This document shows positions 35,458 to 45,438 of a stretch of DNA of 64,000 nucleotides, piece by piece. This DNA comes from Xanthomonas hortorum pv. pelargonii (GTDB lineage Bacteria; Pseudomonadota; Gammaproteobacteria; Xanthomonadales; Xanthomonadaceae), in the NCBI RefSeq assembly GCF_024499015.1, contig NZ_CP098604.1, positions 4,960,001-5,024,000 on the forward strand. Reading direction: 5' to 3'. The first letter of the stretch is position 1. Each line of letters begins with the position of its first letter. The translations under genes were made by a program, and so were the position numbers. A model generated the notes under the pieces. It was not told the DNA's origin. It searched no databases and saw only the letters and a program-made list of their open reading frames with translations.

Positions 35458-36423
35458 TCAGCGCTGCCGCTTGAACGCCGAAGGATTGACGCCGAACTGC
35501 TTGCGGAAGGCGGCCGTGAAGTGGCTCGCGTTGGTGTAGCCCAGGTCGGCGGCGACTACGGTCACCGCGGCATGGCCGTTGCACAGACGCTCGCGCGCCA
35601 TGTGCATCCGTTCGTGTTGGAACAGCCCATAGATGCTGTGGTCGAACAACTGCCGGAAGCCGCGCTTGAGCGTCACCGCGCTGAGGCCGGTTTCCCGCGC
35701 CAGTTCGGTGATTGTGGGCGCCTTGCTCAGATCCGCCAGCAGCAGGTCGCGTGCACGCAGCAGTTTCTTCTGGCTGGCCGGGCAGGGCGCGTTCTGCTGC
35801 GATGGTGCCTGTTCGCAGCGGGCTTCCACGGACAGGCCCACCAGCACCAGCGCCTGGCCCAGCAACCACAGCGGGGAGGCAGCCTTACGCAACTCCGGAC
35901 GTGCCGACGCCGCCCGCAAGGCCTCGCTCAGGGCGTGCGCCGTGGCATGCATTTCGGCGCCGCAGCGCTGCATGTCGCAGCAGTGGGTCGCGTCCAGATC
36001 CCGGCGCAGCGATCCGCCCAGGTCAGGCATCCAATCGGCAAGCAGATCCGGGCGGACGGAGACGGTTACCTGCTCGAAGCTGCCCGCGTAGGACGATTTG
36101 CTGCTGCAGCCGGGGGTGTAGTTGATGCAGCTCATGCGTTCTTCCAGCACATGCTCGACCTCGCTGCCGCGTTCGCGCATCGCGAAGCTGCAGCGTCCAT
36201 GCAGGGCGCAGGAGAAGTGCACCCGGTCCCAGTCGTCGCGCACGCTCATGGTCACCGGCTGGGGGAAGTGCGCCCGCCACAGCAGCACATCGACACCGGG
36301 CTGCGGCGTCACATGAATCAGTCCGCAGGACGCGTCGGGTTGCAGATCCGGCACCGCCGTGCCGGCAAGTAGCGAAGAGACAGTGACCTCGGAAGCGATA
36401 TGCGGCGTGGGGGTGGAGTTCAT
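35458..36423 (-). CDS. ybtA: AraC-family regulator, YbtA-like
   Basis: A 321-residue protein. The N-terminal sensing part (about 1-215) includes CALHGRCSFAMRERG and MSCINYTPGCSSKSSYAG. The C-terminal AraC/XylS DNA-binding domain has two helix-turn-helix motifs: PTITELARETGLSAVTLKRGFRQLF and VTVVAADLGYTNASHFTAAFRKQFG, ending NPSAFKRQR. Members beside pyochelin and yersiniabactin loci (PchR, YbtA) sense the siderophore and activate receptor and synthesis genes. It sits between the two transcription units and is transcribed toward the synthesis genes. AGGT lies just before its ATG. A Fur-like site 59 bases upstream may repress both it and the divergent receptor. Confidence 0.9.
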   Translation of the reverse strand: MNSTPTPHIASEVTVSSLLAGTAVPDLQPDASCGLIHVTPQPGVDVLLWRAHFPQPVTMSVRDDWDRVHFSCALHGRCSFAMRERGSEVEHVLEERMSCINYTPGCSSKSSYAGSFEQVTVSVRPDLLADWMPDLGGSLRRDLDATHCCDMQRCGAEMHATAHALSEALRAASARPELRKAASPLWLLGQALVLVGLSVEARCEQAPSQQNAPCPASQKKLLRARDLLLADLSKAPTITELARETGLSAVTLKRGFRQLFDHSIYGLFQHERMHMARERLCNGHAAVTVVAADLGYTNASHFTAAFRKQFGVNPSAFKRQR

Positions 36424-36481
36424 GCGACCTGCTTCATGGAGTGATGCGGATCCGGGGAGTGTGAACCGATTCGGGTAGTGT

Positions 36482-36500
36482 AAAAATAAGAATCATTATC
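36482..36500 (+). promoter_or_regulatory. Fur-box-like site between ybtA and the receptor gene
   Basis: A 19-base window ending GAATCATTATC matches 15 of 19 positions of the Fur consensus, with the second half exact. It is placed to control the divergent ybtA (36423) and fyuA (36689) genes. Just to its left, AGTGTGAA (36458) and AGTGTAAA (36477) form a direct repeat 19 bases apart. Confidence 0.78.
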
Positions 36501-36688
36501 GTTAACCGTCGAGGCGGTGTGACGACTGTCGCTTCGGCTTGGTTCAGCAACCGGGCAGGAGGCGATGCCCATCGTCGACTGCTCTTTCAATTTCCGCGTG
36601 CTGCCGCAGTCGGCCGGCGTTTGCCGCCAGCTGCCAGCGGACCGACACGCAGCCGCTTTGTTCCCATATCCGATCAGGAGCCCAGTCC

Positions 36689-38862
36689 GTGCAGCATCCG
36701 CTCGTCGCGCAGACGCCGCAAGGCCGTTTCAAAACGCTCAATTCCTTGGCCCTGGCGTTGTTGGCTGCGCTTGCCGCCGCGCCGAGCGTGTCAGCGGCGC
36801 CGGCGAGCGCGCCGAGCCGTGCCGCCGAGGATGCCGTGTCGGATGCAGGCGCCACGGTGGAAGGGCCGGTGACGGAACTGGATGGCCTAACCGTGACGGC
36901 GCGCCTTGCAGCAGAGCACGCCAAGGATATTCCTTTCGGGATCGGCGTGATCGGGGGCAGCGAGCTTGAGACCCGCCGGCAGCTCACGCTGGAAGAGGCG
37001 CTGCGCGCCACGCCGGGTGTGAACGTCTGGAGCGATAGCTCGCCTCATAGCGCCAACGTCCTGATCCGCGGCACCGGCTCGATCAATCCGGTCAGCACCG
37101 ACGATGGCGCGGTGGCGCTGTCGATCGATGGCGTGCCGCTGTCCATGCGTTCGATGTCGCTCGGCACGCTGGATATCGAGCGCGTGGAGATCCTCAAGGG
37201 TCCGCAGGGCACCTTGTTCGGCAGCAATAGCCGGGCCGGTGCGATCAATGTCATCACCAACAAGCCGACCCGCGATCTGCAGGCTTACGTCCGCGGCGAG
37301 ATCGGTCAGCAAGGCCAGCACCTGGAAGAAGCCGTGCTCAGCGGCCCGCTGTCGGAATCGCTCAGCGGGCGTTTTGCAATCCGCAATAGCGGCTCTGATC
37401 AGTGGGTCGATAACGCGCGCACCGGCGAGCCGCTGTCCAGGCCGCGCAGCCTGATGTTCCGTGGCAGCGTGTTTTGGGAAAACGGCGCCGGCACCAACCT
37501 GCTGTTCACTGCCGACCGCGAGGACGCCAGGCGCAACCTTGGCCTGGCGGTGCTGCGACCGTACGACGAGCAGCCGGTCATGGACGTCACCCCCGGCCTG
37601 TACGACGACAACAGCAAGACGGTGGAGCGCTATGCAGTCACCCTCAATCACGACCTGCCGGTGGGTCGGCTGACCTCGGTCACTGGCTACACCAGGTTCG
37701 ATACCGACTTCGTGGGCGGTTACGACGCCCGTGCGATGCAGGCCATGTTCGGCATTCCGGCCGAAAACATGCAGCGCAGCAGGATGGACGGCAACACGCT
37801 CAGCCAGGACCTGCGCTGGACCTCGTTGCCGGGTGCGTCGGTGTTCTGGGTGACCGGCGTGTACCTGTCGCGCGCGCAGCGCAGCTTCGACCAGCTGTAC
37901 ATCAGCAGCAACCAGGCCATGGACCGGGACTACCAGACCGATAGCCATGCGGTGTACGGCGAGGTCACCTGGCCGCTGACCGACGTGCTCAAGCTGACCG
38001 GCGGCCTGCGCCATACCTGGGACCACAAGTCCTACGACGCGCTCTACGCCGGCACGGTGGCCGACTACCGCAGGCTGCGCGACGACTATTCCACCGGGCG
38101 GGTGGCGTTGTCCTACGCGCTGACGCCGACCACCAACCTGTATGGCGCAGTGTCGCGCGGCTACGAATCGGGGGCATCGGCGACTTTCCGACCCAGGTGG
38201 CCGACAGCGTGCCGTTCAAGCCGGCCGCATCCAATGCGCTCGAGCTGGGCTTCAAGACGGAGTCTGCCGACGGCCGTTACGCATTGAATGGCGCGTTGTT
38301 TGCCACCCGGGTCAAGGACGACCACTTGATGGGCTTCGATCCGGCAACCCTGGCCACCTCGACGGTGAATGCCGATACCCGCAGTCGGGGCGCCGAAATG
38401 CAGGGGACGTGGCGGTTGGGCGAGGGATTCTCGCTGTCGGGCGGGCTAAGCTTCATCGATGCCGAGATCACCAGCAACGTATCGGGCGTGTCCGGCGGCG
38501 ATATCCGCAAGGGCAATCGTTCGCCCGACGTGCCGAGGTGGGGCGGCACCCTGGGTGCGGCGTACGTGCGGCCGTTGGCGGCGGTGCGCTGGCTCTCCGC
38601 GCCGGTGCTGAACGCCCGGCTCGACTACCAATACGTCGGTACGCGCGCGGCCGACACCCAGAACCACTTCGATCTGAACAAATATCAAAAGGTGGATGTG
38701 CGGATCGGTGTGGCCTCCGGCGGCACCGAGATCTATGTATTCGGCAGCAACCTGCTCGACGAGCAGTACGACCTGTACGGGTTCGCGCCCGCCGCACCCA
38801 CCTATGTCGGCGCGCCCGCGCGTGGCCGCACGCTGGGTGTCGGTGTCAGGCATGATTTCTAG
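36689..38862 (+). CDS. fyuA: TonB-dependent siderophore receptor FyuA-like, copy 2 (one apparent frameshift)
   Basis: An outer-membrane receptor beside ybtA and ybtPQ, the FyuA position. I chose GTG 36689 because AGGAG ends 8 bases upstream and the product then opens with a signal-peptide-like sequence (SLALALLAALAAAPSVSA). Then come a TonB box (LDGLTVTARL), a plug (RATPGVNVWSD, NVLIRGTGSINPVS, VEILKGPQGTLFGSNSRAGAINV), a barrel with WTSLPGASVFWVTGVYLSRAQRSFDQL, and a terminal aromatic VGVRHDF. The frame breaks at GGGGG 38170-38174; one added G joins RGYESGG to IGDFPTQVADSVPFK. Corrected length is about 724 residues. It overlaps ybtP by 11 bases. Confidence 0.9.
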
Positions 38863-40755
38863 GGTGGCGACCAGGCAAGGCAACACCGACGGGCCAACGT
38901 CTGCGGCCGCGCCACCCACGCGCGCGCGGGCGCAACGTGGCGAACCGCACGCCTGGCAGATCATGCAGCCGGTGCGTGGCCAGATCCGGCTGGCGATGTG
39001 TCTTGCCGCCACCGCTGCGCTGCTCAATCTGGGCTCGCTGCTGGCGCTGGCGCTGGCGGTACGTCAGCTTGCCGAGGCATCGGGCCGCTGGCCGGTGGCG
39101 CCGCTGCTCGCTGCGGCAGCGTGCCTGGTGGGCGGCTATGGGATGCGCCTGTCCGGGTTCAACCAATCCCATGCGGCCGCCTTTCGGCTGGAGGCCTTGT
39201 TGCGCCAGCAACTGGCGCAGCACCTGACGCGCGTGCCGCTGGGCGAGATCCAGCGCTGGGGCGCGGCGGCGCTGTCGAAAGTGCTGCAGGACGACGTCAA
39301 GGCGCTGCATGTGTTCGTTGCCGATAGCACGCCGCTGTATGCGCGAGCCTTTGTGATGCCTGTCTGCACCGGTCTGGCGCTGCTGTGGCTCGACTGGCGA
39401 CTGGCGTTGACCACGGCGGCGCCGCTGGCGCTGGGGTTCGGCGTGTTGGCGCTGGCGATGCGGGGCGGGGCCGAGATGGGCCGGCGCTACAACCAGGCCC
39501 GCGAGCAGGTGAGCGCGGCGGTGATCGAATTCGTGCAGGCAATGCCGGTGGTGCGCAGCTTCGACACCGGCCAGTCGACCTTTGGCCGTTATCGGCAGGC
39601 ACTGGACGGGTATCTGGACGTGCTCACGCGCTGGTACCGTCAGGCCGGGTTTTCGGCGCGGGTTTCCTTCGCCGTCTTGAACCCGCTGCCAACGCTGCTG
39701 GTGCTGCTGTGGCTGGGCGGATGGCTGCTGCTGCGCGGGCAGCTCGCGTTCGGAATCTGGGTAGGCGCGTTGCTGCTGAGCGCTGGCATGGCCGAAGCGA
39801 TGATGCCGATGATGATGCTACGGCAGATGGTCGAGAAGGCGCAGCTGAGTGCGGCGCGCATCCAGGACGTGCTGGCATTGCCGGTCCAGCCGGTGCCGGC
39901 GGCGTGCGCCAGTGTTCCGGCGGATGCCGGAGTGGTGTTCGACAATGTCAGCTTCGGTTACGCGCAGCAGACGGGATCGGCGGATGGAGCGGATGAGCCG
40001 CCGCAGGAGCGTGCGCTGAGCGGGGTGAGCTTCCGCGTCGAACCCGGCACCGTCACCGCGCTGGTCGGTCCTTCGGGGGCGGGCAAGACCACCGTCGCCC
40101 GGCTGATTCCGCGCTTCTGGGACGTGCTGGAGGGCCAGGTCAGCATCGGCGGCGTGGATGTGCGCGCACTTCCTACCGAGATGCTGATGGCCCAGGTCGG
40201 GTTCGTATTCCAGGACACCTTTCTGTTTGCCGACACGGTGGCCGACAACATCCGTCTTGGCGTGCCGGATGCGGACATGCGCGCGGTGATCGAAGCCGCC
40301 ACCGCCGCCCAGGCGCACGCCTTCATCCAGGCGCTGCCAAAGGACTACGACACCCCGGTGGGGAGCGTGGCGCCGCGCTCTCCGGCGGGCAACGGCAGCG
40401 CATCGCCGTTGCCCGCGCGATCCTGCAGAACCGGCCGATCCTGGTGCTCGACGAGCCGACTGCGTTTGCGGACCCGGAAAACGAACTGGCCTTGCTGACC
40501 GCCCTGGCCGCGCTGATGCGCGGCAAGACGGTGATCATCGTGGCGCACCGTCTTGCCACGGTGCGCGATGTGGACCAGATCCTGGTCTTCGAGCGTGGGC
40601 GGCTGGTCGAATCCGGGCAGCACGCTGCGCTGGCTGCCGGCGGGGGCGTGTATGCGCGGCTCTGGGAGCATCACGCGCAGGCCCGGCGTTGGGCCTTGCG
40701 CGGGACTGATGCTGCCGGGCAGCCGGCCGATCGCGCGCCGCAGGTGGTGCCATGA
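38852..40755 (+). CDS. ybtP: ABC transporter, membrane-ATPase fusion, YbtP-like (one apparent frameshift)
   Basis: An inner-membrane half-transporter: an N-terminal six-helix domain (LNLGSLLALALAVRQLAEA, LARAFVMP-type core, LNPLPTLLVLLWLGGWLLL) and a C-terminal ATPase with Walker A GPSGAGKTTVARLI, Q-loop FVFQDTFLF, signature LSGGQRQRIA and Walker B LVLDEPTAF. YbtP and YbtQ are exporter-fold proteins that work as importers of the ferric siderophore. The frame breaks at GGGG 40360-40363, just before the signature; one added G joins DTPVG to ERGAALSGGQRQ. Corrected length is about 634 residues. ATG 38852 lies inside the end of fyuA, and its stop overlaps ybtQ by 4 bases. Confidence 0.9.
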
Positions 40756-42545
40756 GTGGCTTGCCTAGACCGTTGTCGCAGTTGTCCCCGATGCTGGGTT
40801 CCACGCGGACGGCCTGGAGCCGGTTGCTGGGGGTGATGGGGTCGCATGCGCCGGCCTTGCGGCGCTGCCTGGCCGGGCTTGTCGCCGCTGCGGTCCTGCA
40901 GGGATTGGCGCTGGCCTGCGTGTTCCCGCTGTTGGCGGCGGTGTTTCCTGCGCCGGATCAGGGCCGGGCGCTAGGCTGGCTGGCCGCCATGACGGTGCTG
41001 GCCGGCATCGCCACGGTGCTGCGCTGGCGTGCGCAGGGGTTCGAGTACGGCGGTCGATTGGCGCAGGTCACTCACGCGTTGCGCCTGCGGCTCGGCGAGC
41101 AACTGCGCCGCATGCCGCTGGAGCGGTTGCGCGAAAGCCGCGCCGGGGAGATGAACGCGCTGCTGCTGGGCAACGTGGACGAGCAGCTGAATTACATCGT
41201 GGCCATCGCCAACCTAATCCTGACCGCCACCGTCGCGCCGTTGGCGCTGGCGCTGGCGGTGCTGGCGTTCGATCTGCGCCTGGGGGCATTGCTGCTGGCG
41301 GTCTTCCCGCTGCTGTGGGGACTGCATCGCTGGCGTCGTCCAGCCTTCGCGCGCGACATGCGCGGCCTGAACGACGCGCATTGGCGCTGTCATGCGGATC
41401 TGGTCGAGTACACGCAGGGGCTGACCGCGCTGCGCGCGGCCTGCCAGGAAGGCGGTCGCGTGGGGATGCTGCACGCCGGTTTCGAGCGCCTGCGCCTGAT
41501 CCAGACTGCGGCTCATCGTCAAGGCGTTCGCCCGTCGGTGGTCACCGCCAGCCTGGTCGAGCTGGGCCTGCTGGGGGTCGTCGTGGCGGCGACCGGATGG
41601 GTCGTGTCGGGAAGGCTGCAGCCTGCGGCGGTGGCCGCGGTCATGGTGATCGTGGTGCGCTTGTCCGAACCGATGGCAACCCTGGTCAGTTACACCATGG
41701 TGTTGGAGATGATGGAGGCCGCGCTGGAACGGATCGAAGCGCTGCTGGCCATTCCCGCGCTACCGGTGCAGCTGCCGCAGGCCATGCCCGATCAGTTCGA
41801 TGTGCGTTTCGAACAGGTCTGTTTCCACTATGCCGACGACCCGAACAGCGCCGCGCTGATGCACTTCAGCGCGACGCTGCCGGCGCAGGCGATGACGGCG
41901 CTGGTAGGCCCCTCCGGTTCCGGCAAGACCACCGTGGCCCGCTTGCTGTTACGCCATGCCGACCCGCAAGCGGGGAGCATCACGATCGGCGGCATCGATA
42001 TCCGTCGCATGTCGCCGGAGGTGTTGAACGCTCTGGTGTCGGTGGTGTTCCAGGACGTCCATCTGTTCGACGACACGGTGCTGGCCAACATCCGCATGGG
42101 ACGCCCCGATGCCGATGACGCACAGGTGCGCGCTGCCGCTGCGGCTGCGCAGTGCCTGGACTTCATCGAGCGCCTGCCGCAGGGCTGGAACACGCGGCTG
42201 GGCGAGATCGGCGACCGGCTGTCCGGTGGCGAGCGCCAGCGCATCTCGATCGCCCGCGCGTTGCTCAAGGACGCGCCCATCGTGGTCCTGGATGAGCCCA
42301 CCGCCGCGCTGGATACGGAAAGCGAGCTGGCGGTGCAACGGGCCATCGATACCCTGGTGCGCGACAAGACGGTGATCGTGATCGCGCACCGTCTGTCCAC
42401 GATCGCCGGCGCCGACCGCATCCTGGTGGTGGAGGATGGCCGGCTGGTGGAGCAGGGCCGGCATGAGGAACTGCTGACCTGCAATGGCCGTTATGGCGCG
42501 CTGTGGAACGCGCAGCAGGTGGCGACGGCGTGGCGGGTGAGCTGA
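40752..42545 (+). CDS. ybtQ: ABC transporter, membrane-ATPase fusion, YbtQ-like
   Basis: An intact 597-residue half-transporter and likely partner of YbtP in an inner-membrane heterodimer for ferric-siderophore uptake. It has a membrane domain (CLAGLVAAAVLQGLALACVFPLLAAVF, IVAIANLILTATVAPLALALAVL) and an ATPase with Walker A GPSGSGKTTVARLL, Q-loop VVFQDVHLF, signature LSGGERQRISIA, Walker B IVVLDEPTAALD and the switch His in AHRLST. It is the last gene of the fyuA-ybtP-ybtQ unit and meets cheA tail to tail, 178 bases apart. Confidence 0.92.
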   Translation: MSGLPRPLSQLSPMLGSTRTAWSRLLGVMGSHAPALRRCLAGLVAAAVLQGLALACVFPLLAAVFPAPDQGRALGWLAAMTVLAGIATVLRWRAQGFEYGGRLAQVTHALRLRLGEQLRRMPLERLRESRAGEMNALLLGNVDEQLNYIVAIANLILTATVAPLALALAVLAFDLRLGALLLAVFPLLWGLHRWRRPAFARDMRGLNDAHWRCHADLVEYTQGLTALRAACQEGGRVGMLHAGFERLRLIQTAAHRQGVRPSVVTASLVELGLLGVVVAATGWVVSGRLQPAAVAAVMVIVVRLSEPMATLVSYTMVLEMMEAALERIEALLAIPALPVQLPQAMPDQFDVRFEQVCFHYADDPNSAALMHFSATLPAQAMTALVGPSGSGKTTVARLLLRHADPQAGSITIGGIDIRRMSPEVLNALVSVVFQDVHLFDDTVLANIRMGRPDADDAQVRAAAAAAQCLDFIERLPQGWNTRLGEIGDRLSGGERQRISIARALLKDAPIVVLDEPTAALDTESELAVQRAIDTLVRDKTVIVIAHRLSTIAGADRILVVEDGRLVEQGRHEELLTCNGRYGALWNAQQVATAWRVS

Positions 42546-42630
42546 GATTCAGGCTCGGCGCGCTTGCGCCTAACAGCGATCCGCTGCATTGGCGCACGCC
42601 GGCACACGAAACACGTATCGAAACGATAAC

Positions 42631-42647
42631 GGCCGCTATGCGCGGCC
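42631..42647. terminator. Weak candidate hairpin terminator between ybtQ and cheA
   Basis: GGCCGC-TATGC-GCGGCC is a 6-bp GC stem between convergent genes. There is no run of T, so it is a weak candidate. Confidence 0.3.
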
Positions 42648-42683
42648 ATTGTGATTACATCAAGCAACCCGGATCGTCACCAC

Positions 42684-42718
42684 GATTCCCGATTCCCGAT
42701 TCCCGATTCCCGATTCCC
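42684..42718. repeat. Heptanucleotide tandem repeat, five units of GATTCCC
   Basis: Five exact consecutive units just after the cheA stop. The same heptamer (as GGGAATC/GGGAGTC) forms a 17-unit array at 52596-52714. Confidence 0.9.
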
Positions 42719-42723
42719 CAAAC

Positions 42724-44382
42724 TCAATGATCGCTGGAGCGCAACCCGTCCACGTCCAGGATCAGTGCCATGCGGCCATCGCCGATCAGGGTTGCGCCGG
42801 CGTAGCCGGGCAGGCCGCGCAAGGCGCGCGGTAGCGGTTTGATCACCACTTCCTCGCGGCCGCGCACTTGATCCACGACGAGGCCGAAGCGGGTTTCTCC
42901 GGCTTGCAGCAGCACCACGGTCAGTAGCGGCGGTTGCTCGGCGGGGACGCCGAGCCAGCGGCGCAGGTCGATCAGCGGCAAGGTGTGCGAGCGGCGGTCC
43001 AGCACGGCGCGGCCGTCGAACCAGCCCAGCGAGGTCTGCGGGGCGTGCAGCACTTCGACCACGCGGGCCAGCGGTAGTGCATAGACGGCTTCGCCGGCCT
43101 GCACCAGCAGGGTCGGCAGGATCGCCAGGGTCAGCGGCACGCGGATCATGAAGCGGCTGCCGCGGCCCAGTTCCGACTGGATCTGGATCTGCCCGCTGAG
43201 TTCGCGGATGCGCGATTGCACCACGTCCATGCCCACGCCACGGCCGGAGATGTCGGTGACCTCGGCCTTGGTCGAAAAGCCCGGCATGAAGATCAGATGC
43301 AGGCACTCGTCGGTGCTCAGACGGGCAGCGGCTTCGGCGTCGATCAGGCCTTTATTGCGGGCGATTTCGCGCAGGCGCTCGGGGTCGATGCCGGCGCCGT
43401 CGTCCTGAATTTCGATACTGACGTAGTCGCCTTCCTGCTGTGCGGACAGGCGCACATGACCACTGCGCGGTTTGCCGGTGGCTTCGCGCAGGGCAGGGGA
43501 TTCGATGCCGTGGTCGATCGCGTTGCGCACCAGATGCACCAGCGGATCGGCCAGGGCTTCGACCAGATTACGGTCCAGTTCTGTCTCGGCGCCGATCAGT
43601 TCCAGCTCCACTTCCTTGGACAAGGTGCGCGCCACATCGCGGGCCACCTTGGGGAAGCGCGAGAACACCTTGCTGACCGGCTGCATGCGGGTGCGCATGA
43701 CCGCGGTCTGCAGGCGGGCAGTGGCGATATCCAGCACGCTGACCGCGCGATCGAGTTCTTCGTCGCGCAGGCGGGTGCGCAGGGTCTTGAGACGATTGCG
43801 CGAGAGCACCAGTTCGCCGATCAGGTTGACGATGGCGTCCAGGCGCTTGGTGTCCACGCGCACGGTCTGTTCGGCTTCGGCACCCTTGGCGGCGGCTTTG
43901 GGCGCGGCCTTGGCGCCGGGCGCCGGTACGTGGCCGTCGTCATGGGCAGGTGTGGCCACCGCAGCCAATGCGGCCTTGGGCGCGGCCTTGACCGCCGGCG
44001 GGCCGCTCTTGGCATCGAACTGCGCGATCAGCGAGGCCGGCGCATGCGGCACGGTTTCGCCCGAGCCCATCGCATCGAGCATCGCCTGCAGATAATCCAG
44101 CGACTGCTGCGCGGCATCGAAGTGATGCGCCTGCAACACCGCCTGGCCGGAGCGCGCCATGCCGAGGGTTTCTTCAGCGGCGTGGCACAGCTCCACCATG
44201 GGCTTGATCGCCAGAAAGCCGGCGCCGCCCTTGAGCGTGTGGAAACCGCGGAACACCGCGTTGAGCTGGTCGGCTTCGTCCGGTGCCTGTTCCAGCGCGA
44301 CCAGCTGTTCGCCGAGGCGATCCAGGATTTCCTGGGCCTCGACGATGAAATCGGCAGCAATATCGTCTGGAACAGCACTCAT
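42724..44382 (-). CDS. cheA: Chemotaxis sensor histidine kinase CheA
   Basis: A 552-residue kinase of the chemotaxis array. P1/Hpt domain with phosphorylated His48 (FRGFHTLKGGAGFL); a short Ala/Pro/Lys linker (about 125-170) with no obvious full P2; dimerisation domain from VRVDTKRLDAIVNLIGELV; ATPase with N-box VHLVRNAIDHGIE, G1 IQDDGAGIDP and G2 GRGVGMDVV; and a CheW-like P5 from about residue 405 (FMIRVPLTLAILPTLLV onward). It phosphorylates CheY. In related genomes motA usually follows cheA closely; here the siderophore region intervenes. It starts 3 bases after cheZ ends. Confidence 0.95.
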   Translation of the reverse strand: MSAVPDDIAADFIVEAQEILDRLGEQLVALEQAPDEADQLNAVFRGFHTLKGGAGFLAIKPMVELCHAAEETLGMARSGQAVLQAHHFDAAQQSLDYLQAMLDAMGSGETVPHAPASLIAQFDAKSGPPAVKAAPKAALAAVATPAHDDGHVPAPGAKAAPKAAAKGAEAEQTVRVDTKRLDAIVNLIGELVLSRNRLKTLRTRLRDEELDRAVSVLDIATARLQTAVMRTRMQPVSKVFSRFPKVARDVARTLSKEVELELIGAETELDRNLVEALADPLVHLVRNAIDHGIESPALREATGKPRSGHVRLSAQQEGDYVSIEIQDDGAGIDPERLREIARNKGLIDAEAAARLSTDECLHLIFMPGFSTKAEVTDISGRGVGMDVVQSRIRELSGQIQIQSELGRGSRFMIRVPLTLAILPTLLVQAGEAVYALPLARVVEVLHAPQTSLGWFDGRAVLDRRSHTLPLIDLRRWLGVPAEQPPLLTVVLLQAGETRFGLVVDQVRGREEVVIKPLPRALRGLPGYAGATLIGDGRMALILDVDGLRSSDH

Positions 44383-44384
44383 GG

Positions 44385-45011
44385 TTACAACCCCAATCCG
44401 GACAGCAGGTCATCGGCGTCGTCCTGCGACACCGCGTGACGGTCCAGGCCCTTGACTGCAGGACCGGCAAGACCGCCGTCGTCTTTCTTCGGCTCGGTGC
44501 TCTTTGGCGGCAGGCCGAGTGCGCCGAAGCCTTCGTGCACGCGCCGCACGATGCCGGCCACGCGCCGGATGATCTGCCCGCTCAGGTCCTGGTAGCTTTG
44601 CGCCAGCGACAGTTCGGTCAGGTTGTGGCGCATCTTGTCCATCAGCGCGCCCTGGTCCTGATTCAGACCACCGTCGCGCAGCTGGTTGGCCAGCTCACGG
44701 CATTCTTCGACCAGATCCAGCGTGCGATGGCTGGCCTTTTCGGTCATTTCCACCACGTGGTCCAGGCGCGAACACGCATCGTCCAGTTCGCCGGCTTCTT
44801 CGGGCACGGTGGGCAGTTCGCCCAGCGCCTGACCGAGTTCGCGTGCGAGCCGGCTCAGGCCCTGCATCATCGGACGGGTGCGCAAGGCGGCGAGGTGGTC
44901 GACCTCGCGCTTCCAGGCGGCTTCGTCACCGCTTTCCAGTGCATCGAGCGCGCCTTGCAGGCGGTCGATCAAGGCAGCGCGTTCGGCATTGGTTTCCACG
45001 GTGGCGTTCAT
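44385..45011 (-). CDS. cheZ: CheY-P phosphatase CheZ
   Basis: A 208-residue, mostly helical protein. The family catalytic region is LSLAQSYQDLSGQIIRRV (about 134-151), with conserved Gln, and the C-terminal CheY-binding tail ends SQDDADDLLSGLGL. It removes phosphate from CheY-P. Start ATG 45011 was chosen because its first base is the last base of the cheY stop; longer frames read through cheY antiparallel to known sequence. Confidence 0.92.
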   Translation of the reverse strand: MNATVETNAERAALIDRLQGALDALESGDEAAWKREVDHLAALRTRPMMQGLSRLARELGQALGELPTVPEEAGELDDACSRLDHVVEMTEKASHRTLDLVEECRELANQLRDGGLNQDQGALMDKMRHNLTELSLAQSYQDLSGQIIRRVAGIVRRVHEGFGALGLPPKSTEPKKDDGGLAGPAVKGLDRHAVSQDDADDLLSGLGL

Positions 45012-45403
45012 CAGGCGGTCGCCGCCAGACGTTCGAACACCTTGCCCAGCTTTTCTTCCAGCGTCTGCGCGGTGAACGGCTTGATGATGTAGCCATTCAC
45101 GCCGCACTGGGCGGCTTCGATGATCTGCTCGCGCTTTGCTTCGGCGGTCACCATCATCACCGGCAGGTGCTTGAGCTTGGCGTCGGCGCGGATGTTGCGC
45201 AGCAGGTCGATGCCGGTCATGCCGGGCATGTTCCAGTCGGTGACCACGAAATCGAACGGGCCGGCCCGCAATGCAGCCAGTGCGCTGTTGCCGTCTTCGG
45301 CCTCTGCGGTATTGGTGAAGCCAAGATCGCCCAACAGATTCTTGACGATACGTCGCATCGTCGAGAAGTCGTCCACGATCAAAATCCGCATGTTCTTGTT
45401 CAC
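45011..45403 (-). CDS. cheY: Chemotaxis response regulator CheY
   Basis: A 130-residue single receiver domain. The acidic pocket is Asp11/Asp12, the phospho-acceptor Asp56 (VVTDWNMPG), switch Thr86 (MVTAEA) and Lys108 (YIIKPF). Phosphorylated by CheA, it binds the FliM/FliN switch. It lies 35 bases after fliA. Confidence 0.96.
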   Translation of the reverse strand: MNKNMRILIVDDFSTMRRIVKNLLGDLGFTNTAEAEDGNSALAALRAGPFDFVVTDWNMPGMTGIDLLRNIRADAKLKHLPVMMVTAEAKREQIIEAAQCGVNGYIIKPFTAQTLEEKLGKVFERLAATA

Positions 45404-45438
45404 ATCAAGCTCCTAACACTAAAAAATACGCGAAAAAA

